The notes beneath the pieces were generated by a model, which saw only the letters and a list, made by a program, of their open reading frames with translations, had not been told where the DNA came from and made no database searches. Below, piece after piece: positions 36,001-40,182 of a stretch of 40,182 bases of DNA. The translations under genes and the position numbers were made by a program. The first letter of the stretch is position 1, and each line of letters opens with the position of its first letter. Source of the stretch: Bacteroidota bacterium (GTDB taxonomy: Bacteria; Bacteroidota; Bacteroidia; B-17B0; Aurantibacillaceae); assembly GCA_025963735.1 (NCBI GenBank), contig JAOQAF010000085.1, forward strand, positions 1-40,182, written 5' to 3'.

Positions 36001-37558
36001 AGGACCGCAATTTATCAGTGTTCACCCAAGACAGGACTCTTTGAGGTTTTTTGCACCGGGAGCGAAATACAATTTAAGAAAATACATTATCAACTGTAAG
36101 AACGTCCCTTATATTGATGTTGCTGATGCGCGTGTATTTCCAAAGAATGGCGATGTGACCTTGTTTAAAAATGCGGTGATGGATACTTTAAGACAATCAA
36201 CAATACTGGCGAATACCGTAACCAAATTTCACAACATCCGTAATGCCACCACTAATATTTATGGCAGAAGGAGCTACCTTGCGAGTGGTGAATATCAGTA
36301 CCTGGATGAAAACGATAAACCTTACCTCATTAAATTTAATACAATAAAGCCCGATACGGGAGGGCAAACAATTTCTGAGGGTGAAATACCGGAAAAGGAA
36401 AATTTTAAATTTAACGATTACTTTAGTTTTGCCGGTAAAGTATATTTACAGGCTACCCAGCAGTATCTTACTTTTGATGGAGGCACTAAAATTGTACATA
36501 ACTGTTCGCGCATTGGTAAATCTTACCTTAAGTTTAAAGGAGAAATCAATCCTAAGGAAATTCTTATCCCAATTCCTAAAAAAGCGGTTGACATGAACAA
36601 TGCTGCTGTTGGTACAGGTTTGTTTTATAATCAGGATACAAACATGGTGTATTCAACATTTTTATCCCTGCAGGGCGCAAGAAGTTCCAAAGATGTTATT
36701 GAAGCCGATGGCCTTCTTACTTATGACAAAGAGAACGGGCTGTATGAGATTTCAAATAAGGAAAAACTTTCTGAAATGAGTTTGCCGGGTAATTATGTAA
36801 GTTTAAATACTAATAATTGCCTGGTTAATTCTGAAGGAAGTTATAATATTACAAATGATCTTGGTCAGGTAAAATTAAAATGTGTTGGAAACGCACAACA
36901 CAGTTCAGTTAATGACAGTATTAATTTTAATTTAATGATGGTGGTTGATTTCTTTTTTGAAAGCAGCGCTATTAAAAAAATGGCAAAAGATTTTGAATTG
37001 TATCTTGGAAGCTTAAGCCCAACGCCGTTTGAAGGTGATTTGTTTAATCACGGAACTATTGAACTACTCGGAAAAGAACGCGGTGACAGGGCTTTATCAG
37101 AATTAAGTTTGTACGGCAACTACAAAAAATTTCCTGATGAACTTGAAAAAAACCTGGTTCTTAATGATGTTAAGCTCAGTTATAACAAGCAGCTAAAGGC
37201 CTATTTGTCTGAAGGTATGATTGGGGTTGGAAACATTCAGAAAAATGAAATTTTCAGATATGTAAAAGGCAATGTGCAAATAACTAAAAAACGCGGAAAA
37301 GATGTTCTTGATATTTACCTGGAAGCTGATGCAAATACGTGGTATTATTTCAATTATTTTAACGGAACAATGCTTGCCGTGAGCAGCAACAACCAGTTTA
37401 ATACCGAGATAAAAGAAATGAAAAGCAAGAACAAGAAAATGAATATAGAAAAGGGTCCTTCTTATCGGTTTGATATTGGCAATGTTAGAAAAAAGGATGA
37501 CTTTCTTAGAAAAATCAAACAGTTCGGTAGCTTTAAAGAAGAGGATAAAGATGAATAA
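33047..37558 (+). CDS. Very large exported protein of unknown function (1503 aa)
   Basis: I do not recognise a named family. The N-terminus MRFKFTTPLILLFLLLSC then SVLRAQ is a signal peptide. Either signal peptidase I cuts after the AQ, or LLSC acts as an imperfect lipobox. Residues 25–150 look helical (YMKNFDRLWKENVIAGYY). The rest is mostly beta-strand-like with many charged, aromatic strands, for example SGIFYPTNGKFAGKGGKVNW near 200–220, and LRFDGTFASAGIFPDFREK. Two regions around 850–960 and 1190–1290 look like repeated strand blocks. There is no type IX cargo domain at the C-terminus, which ends in lysine- and glutamate-rich sequence. A large periplasmic or outer-membrane-associated scaffold is the best guess. 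Similar giants are, to my memory, conserved hypotheticals in this phylum. Confidence 0.85.
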   Translation: MRFKFTTPLILLFLLLSCSVLRAQKINQFANDTSKFVKDLGAYFYDNTVNKEEAAVYMKNFDRLWKENVIAGYYKEIAIKTANAMLARRMKPYPFFYGYFNTLINSIVSKKSSDEFENWQECVDKIMKGKSNRGIQEFFEMSENIFKNNVFYKTPSYNYYSLEPNFKFEYDSIPKVVFNNITLVGVNPRGDSMAIEATSGIFYPTNGKFAGKGGKVNWTRAGLEDNVYATIKRYTIDCKTGNYGTDSATFIGKQFFDKPQIGRVTDRIITENQEKTYPRFDSYSKRLVVKNIYPDVDYDGGFGMRGAKFVGSGSSANPAKIVFKRNNVRFMEVSARAFGMSKEKIVANPGAIKIFLNKDTIYHQGLGFTYQVEKRLVTILRGEDGLQKVPFTNSYHKYDMYFEQMVWQIDEPIIAFNFLPNNFQGEAFFESADFFTQQKIDVIRGNESVSPIAKMIEYYTISNKLQTFSVIDFAKYIKFLANDLRPIIFKMAIYGLIYFDPETDMITVKQRLFDYAENIKHKHDYDIITLHSVTGQLVDPVTGKKVDNATMNLLNYDITVHGVNQVLLSDTQKVFLFPKYGDIKLKKNRELEFNGTVASGKFEFVGKDFVFDYDQFKIKMKTVDSIKIYVEANEPDINGNVPFKKVQTLIENVNGELRIDAPKNKSGWGKAPTFPSFQSFKESYAFYDKRQIFKGAYGRDKFYFKLDPFSIDSLDNFRNERLRFDGTFASAGIFPDFREKLTLQKDYSLGFIRQTPPGGFPVYGGKANFNQEIRLSNKGLRGGGDLDFSASHSVVPDLIFFPDSANGVAKTFDVKEGDNPEFPTAHGDTVRLHFMPYKEVLQAHDLKTPFVSYKEKVKFKGRYDLTNKELTGSGRVDFDKADLVSGKMLFVKRRFFSDTCNFHLKAFDEEGFTFSTVNVNAKIDFDKREGEFVTNGKGSYVKFDKNQYIAYMDRFKWYMDQEDIELGDTQKKMDANPDEVGVDLEGPQFISVHPRQDSLRFFAPGAKYNLRKYIINCKNVPYIDVADARVFPKNGDVTLFKNAVMDTLRQSTILANTVTKFHNIRNATTNIYGRRSYLASGEYQYLDENDKPYLIKFNTIKPDTGGQTISEGEIPEKENFKFNDYFSFAGKVYLQATQQYLTFDGGTKIVHNCSRIGKSYLKFKGEINPKEILIPIPKKAVDMNNAAVGTGLFYNQDTNMVYSTFLSLQGARSSKDVIEADGLLTYDKENGLYEISNKEKLSEMSLPGNYVSLNTNNCLVNSEGSYNITNDLGQVKLKCVGNAQHSSVNDSINFNLMMVVDFFFESSAIKKMAKDFELYLGSLSPTPFEGDLFNHGTIELLGKERGDRALSELSLYGNYKKFPDELEKNLVLNDVKLSYNKQLKAYLSEGMIGVGNIQKNEIFRYVKGNVQITKKRGKDVLDIYLEADANTWYYFNYFNGTMLAVSSNNQFNTEIKEMKSKNKKMNIEKGPSYRFDIGNVRKKDDFLRKIKQFGSFKEEDKDE

Positions 37559-37563
37559 TAATC

Positions 37564-38283
37564 TTAATAAGCAGTTTTCATTTCAACGTATTTCAAAAAC
37601 TCCAGTCGCGTAGCCTCTTCGTTAAACTTACCGCCATAAAAAGAAGTTACAGTAGCAGAATTATGATCTTGCACCCCGCGCGATGACACGCACATATGCT
37701 TGGCGTCAATTAAAACAGCAACATCATCCGTTTTAAGAATTAACTGTAACTCCTTTGCTATTTGAATAGTTAAACGTTCCTGCACCTGAGGACGTTTAGC
37801 GAAATATTGAACAATGCGGTTCAATTTAGAAAGACCTATTACCTGACCACTTGAAATATAAGCTACATGCGCCTTGCCGAAGATGGGCACGAAATGATGT
37901 TCGCAGTTACTGTAAAAGGTAATGTCTTTTTCAACCAGCATTTGGTTGTACTTGTACTTATTTTCAAAAAGAGCGACTTCGGGTTTATTGGCCGGATTTA
38001 GACCGCTGAAAATTTCTTTCACGTACATTTTAGCCACCCTTTCCGGTGTACCTTTCAGGCTGTCGTCTTTAAGGTCAAGTCCAAGTGTTTCCATGATCTC
38101 ACGAAAATGCGATCCTATTTTTTTAATTTTTTCATCATCGCTAAGCTCAAAGGCGTTCGCTTTCATAGGAGTATCTTCGGTTGTAAATAAATGTTCATTT
38201 CCAATCTCTTCATTACCCAGGTCGCTCAATGAAAGTGTGTTTTCTTTAAGCAGGGAATTCAACAAAGTTTCTTTCGGTTTCAT
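37564..38283 (-). CDS. folE: GTP cyclohydrolase I
   Basis: A protein of 239 residues. The core begins FELSDDEKIKKIGSHFREIMETLGLD. DDSLKGTPERVAKMYVKEIF is the family block. YSNCEHHFVPIFGKAHVAYI gives zinc ligands C127 and H130, and DAKHMCVSSRGVQD gives C198. LSKLNRIVQYFAKRPQVQERLT is the other signature. It converts GTP to 7,8-dihydroneopterin triphosphate, the entry point to folate, tetrahydrobiopterin and queuosine. The ATG at 38283 lies 38 bases inside the upstream PTPS gene. The N-terminal 45 residues resemble those of other Bacteroidota FolE proteins, so I keep this start. Its 3' end faces the giant exported protein gene with a five-base gap. Confidence 0.97.
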   Translation of the reverse strand: MKPKETLLNSLLKENTLSLSDLGNEEIGNEHLFTTEDTPMKANAFELSDDEKIKKIGSHFREIMETLGLDLKDDSLKGTPERVAKMYVKEIFSGLNPANKPEVALFENKYKYNQMLVEKDITFYSNCEHHFVPIFGKAHVAYISSGQVIGLSKLNRIVQYFAKRPQVQERLTIQIAKELQLILKTDDVAVLIDAKHMCVSSRGVQDHNSATVTSFYGGKFNEEATRLEFLKYVEMKTAY

Positions 38284-38659
38284 AAAGTATTATTTTAAGG
38301 TCGTAACGTTTATCAAGTTTGTTACTGAGCAATTGATGGATAACAATGGCAATGTTTTCCGCAGTTGGATTAAGATCTTTAAACTCAAGTGTATCAAGAT
38401 TAAGATTTTTGTGATCGAATCTTTCTATTATTTCTTTTTTTACAATGTCGCCCAGTAATTTTAAATCAATTACATATCCTGTTTTAGGATCAATTTCTCC
38501 GGTAACTTTAACTACCAGTTCATAGTTATGCCCGTGAAAGTTGGGGTAATTGCATTTACCAAATACAGAGGCGTTCTCCTCCGCGTTTAAAAGATTGCTG
38601 TGCAGGCGGTGCGCGGCATTAAAATGTTCTTTCCTATATACGGCAATTCTTTTATTCAT
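38246..38659 (-). CDS. 6-pyruvoyl-tetrahydropterin synthase family protein, copy A
   Basis: A protein of 137 residues. HFNAAHRL gives the first zinc histidine. GKCNYPNFHGHNYEL gives the catalytic cysteine and two more zinc histidines in the spacing C-x5-HGH. RFDHKNLNLD carries the Asp-His catalytic pair and LYETERNFVEF the glutamate that binds the pterin. The C-x5-HGH spacing is that of eukaryotic PTPS rather than QueD, which has C-x3-HGH. It acts on the FolE product, giving 6-pyruvoyl- or 6-carboxy-tetrahydropterin. It overlaps folE by 38 bases, so the two are coupled and act in succession. Biopterin or queuosine precursor synthesis are both possible. Confidence 0.9.
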   Translation of the reverse strand: MNKRIAVYRKEHFNAAHRLHSNLLNAEENASVFGKCNYPNFHGHNYELVVKVTGEIDPKTGYVIDLKLLGDIVKKEIIERFDHKNLNLDTLEFKDLNPTAENIAIVIHQLLSNKLDKRYDLKIILYETERNFVEFPA

Positions 38660-38817
38660 AATTACATAATCATCAAACCAAAAAGTGGAATAGGTTTTAG
38701 ATTTTTAAAAAGCACTGTGTCAGAAGTTTGCTGGTCAAGTGGCTTTTAAAAGAAATAAATTCTTAACAGTAAAAGTAAGATAATTTTAAGGAAACAAGTG
38801 TTAAATTATTAATAGCC

Positions 38818-39225
38818 TTAACCGAAATATTCAACGTAAATGCGAGGGGTTTCATAGAGTTTAACGCAATGCAATTGAACGTTCATAGGTAAATGAGGGG
38901 CAATCTGATCCCAAATGGCAACGGTAAGGTTTTCTGTACTTGCAAGCTTTCCGGTAAGAAAGTCAACATCCATATTCAGGTTTTTATGATCAAGTTTTTC
39001 GCAAACCTCATCCTGCAGTATTTTACTTAAAATTTTTGCGTCCATTAAAAAGCCTGTCTCGGGGTTAACTTCACCTTTAATGGTTACGAGTAATTCATAA
39101 TTATGCCCATGCCAGTTGCTATTGGCGCATTTACCAAATACTTCCTCGTTTTTTTTATCCGACCAGTCGGGGTTATACAATTTGTGCGCGGCGTTAAAAT
39201 GCTCGTGGCGCGTTAAATAAATCAT
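38818..39225 (-). CDS. 6-pyruvoyl-tetrahydropterin synthase family protein, copy B
   Basis: A protein of 135 residues, paralogous to copy A. All key positions are kept: HFNAAHKL, GKCANSNWHGHNYEL (again C-x5-HGH), KLDHKNLNMD and LYETPRIYVEY. Both copies therefore look active, and neither is a pseudogene. It is separated from copy A by 158 bases that show no gene or clear signal. The start ATG at 39225 faces the mqnB gene across about 80 bases. Divergence between the copies is more than expected for a recent duplication, so they may make different products, such as one for biopterin and one for queuosine. That split is inference. Confidence 0.9.
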   Translation of the reverse strand: MIYLTRHEHFNAAHKLYNPDWSDKKNEEVFGKCANSNWHGHNYELLVTIKGEVNPETGFLMDAKILSKILQDEVCEKLDHKNLNMDVDFLTGKLASTENLTVAIWDQIAPHLPMNVQLHCVKLYETPRIYVEYFG

Positions 39226-39304
39226 AAGGTAAATTTACATAAATCATGCTAAATGGCTCCATAATAATATGTGAATCTATGATAAATGTTCTTTAATTTT
39301 GATT

Positions 39305-39970
39305 GTGCCTAATTTTTTAATAGTAAGCGCTACAAAGCAGGAAATTCAACCTTTACTGAATCACTTTTCGGTTCAACTAACCGGCGAAGAAACACTGGCA
39401 GGCTCAGATGTTGTAAAAGACCTATCGGTAATTGTTACCGGGGTTGGAATGGTTAATACCGCTTTTGTTATGGGCAAATTTTTCAATCATAAGTTTGATT
39501 TCATTATTAATCTGGGCATCTGCGGCACACTTCACTCTCATCTTAAAATAGGCGAAGTTGTAAATGTTGTTTCAGATACAATTTGCGAAATGGGCGCCGA
39601 AAGTCCGGTTGGTTTTATTAAATATCCTGATTTAATTGCCGGCGGAATAAATTATTATGAAAATAAAATTAATGATGAGCCGGAATTACTGGCAACAATA
39701 AAAAAGGTAAAAGCACTCACAGTAAATAAGGTTCATGGAATTGAAGAATCTATTGAACAAATTAAATCGTTATACGAAGCGGATGTGGAAAGCATGGAGG
39801 GAGCTGCATTTCTGAGGGCGGCAGATGGTATGGGTATAAATTATCTTCAACTGAGAGCCATCTCCAATTATGTTGAAAATCGCGATAAAAGTAAATGGAA
39901 CATTGCCCTTGCAATTAAAAACCTGAATGAGTTTGCAATCAAGCTCATTACAAATTATAAAAATATTTAA
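39305..39970 (+). CDS. mqnB: Futalosine hydrolase
   Basis: A protein of 221 residues of the nucleoside-phosphorylase/MTAN fold. It starts at GTG 39305 (PNFLIVSATKQEIQPLL); a TTG two codons earlier is an alternative. SVIVTGVGMVNTAFVMGKF, INLGICGTLHSHLKIGEVV and DVESMEGAAFLRAAD (with the purine- and ribose-binding acids) are typical, and QLRAISNYVENRDKSKWN is the MqnB-like end. It splits futalosine to hypoxanthine and dehypoxanthinyl futalosine in the alternative menaquinone pathway. The stop TAA shares its last base with the ATG of mqnD (TAATG), which supports this function over an MTA/SAH nucleosidase. Confidence 0.92.
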   Translation: MPNFLIVSATKQEIQPLLNHFSVQLTGEETLAGSDVVKDLSVIVTGVGMVNTAFVMGKFFNHKFDFIINLGICGTLHSHLKIGEVVNVVSDTICEMGAESPVGFIKYPDLIAGGINYYENKINDEPELLATIKKVKALTVNKVHGIEESIEQIKSLYEADVESMEGAAFLRAADGMGINYLQLRAISNYVENRDKSKWNIALAIKNLNEFAIKLITNYKNI

Positions 39971-40182
39971 TGAAACTTACTCTTGGATTTTCTCCTTGTC
40001 CGAATGACTGTTTTATTTTCGACGCGTTGGTTCATCAGAAAATTGATACGGGCGGCATAGAATTCTCTGTTGAACTGCACGATGTTGAAACATTGAATCA
40101 AAAAGCGTTGAAAAATGATCTCGACATTACAAAACTAAGCTTTCATGCCTATGGTTATGTTTTAAAAAATTATATTCTGTTA
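39970..40182 (+). CDS. mqnD: 1,4-dihydroxy-6-naphthoate synthase (5' part, cut by window edge)
   Basis: The first 71 codons are visible and open to the right edge. The N-terminus reads MKLTLGFSPCPNDCFIFDAL, the MqnD signature (more often CPNDTFIF), followed by LVHQKIDTGG and, at about residues 54–61, DITKLSFHAYG. MqnD turns cyclic dehypoxanthinyl futalosine into 1,4-dihydroxy-6-naphthoate for menaquinone. It overlaps mqnB by one base, so the pair is translationally coupled. Confidence 0.93.
   Translation, partial: MKLTLGFSPCPNDCFIFDALVHQKIDTGGIEFSVELHDVETLNQKALKNDLDITKLSFHAYGYVLKNYILL

Noticed and set aside
37922-38458. Open frame of 178 codons on the plus strand opposite folE and PTPS copy A.
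   Set aside because: Both minus-strand genes have complete catalytic motifs across this region; the plus-strand product is serine/phenylalanine-rich shadow sequence.
38696-38758. Imperfect inverted repeat TTTTTAAAAAGCAC … GTGGCTTTTAAAAG between the two PTPS genes, considered as a terminator or regulator.
   Set aside because: There are three mismatches in fourteen positions, the arms are mostly A/T and no clear T tract follows; it is not better than expected in such AT-rich DNA.
39294-39301. TAATTTTG, a match to the -7 promoter consensus, upstream of mqnB.
   Set aside because: It overlaps or abuts the candidate start codons, so transcription would begin after the GTG; it cannot serve the reading frame as called.

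Overview
The window is chromosomal DNA from a member of the Bacteroidota. The main evidence is a complete gene for the type IX secretion translocon SprA, set in the order maeB–ruvA–sprA–gcvH–vanZ that I know from this phylum. Supporting signs are AT-rich DNA, little Shine-Dalgarno signal, TAnnTTTG-type promoter boxes, mature proteins beginning just after an 'AQ', and a futalosine-type menaquinone pathway. I cannot place it below phylum or class. Genes are packed tightly: no gene-free stretch exceeds about 250 bases. I saw no tRNA, rRNA, CRISPR array, insertion sequence or phage gene.

Region 1 (1–11,693, all minus strand) is a surface-polysaccharide cluster of the ABC-transporter-dependent (Wzm/Wzt) type. 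In transcription order it holds the permease, an ATPase with a glycan-recognition C-terminal domain, a TylF-type methyltransferase, a 2-oxoglutarate/Fe(II) oxygenase, an acyltransferase, a GT2 glycosyltransferase, two FkbM methyltransferases, an unassigned glycosyltransferase-like protein, another GT2, a third FkbM methyltransferase, a GT4, and a GT2 cut by the left edge. Most junctions are only a few bases or overlap, and three are identical TTGA stop/start overlaps. The genes would build, O-methylate, oxidise, acylate and export a heavily decorated glycan. The cluster follows uvrC and a small exported DUF4476-like protein with almost no spacing, so all may be read from one promoter region upstream of uvrC.

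Region 2 (14,849–26,122, plus strand) is core: malic enzyme maeB, Holliday-junction protein ruvA, the giant sprA, glycine-cleavage H protein gcvH, a strong intrinsic terminator, and a VanZ-like membrane protein.

Region 3 (26,094–32,909, minus strand) runs from purL and trmB to a fused two-domain peptide-type ABC ATPase, a long PrsW-type membrane protease and a DedA protein whose 3' end overlaps vanZ.

Region 4 (33,047–40,182) has a 1503-residue exported protein of unknown function. Then come folE with two 6-pyruvoyl-tetrahydropterin-synthase paralogues (minus), and finally mqnB and the start of mqnD (plus) of the futalosine route to menaquinone.

The most interesting points are the methylation- and oxidation-rich polysaccharide cluster, the repeated TTGA translational junctions, the giant unknown exported protein, the PTPS pair with the eukaryote-like C-x5-HGH motif, and the terminator placed directly in front of vanZ.
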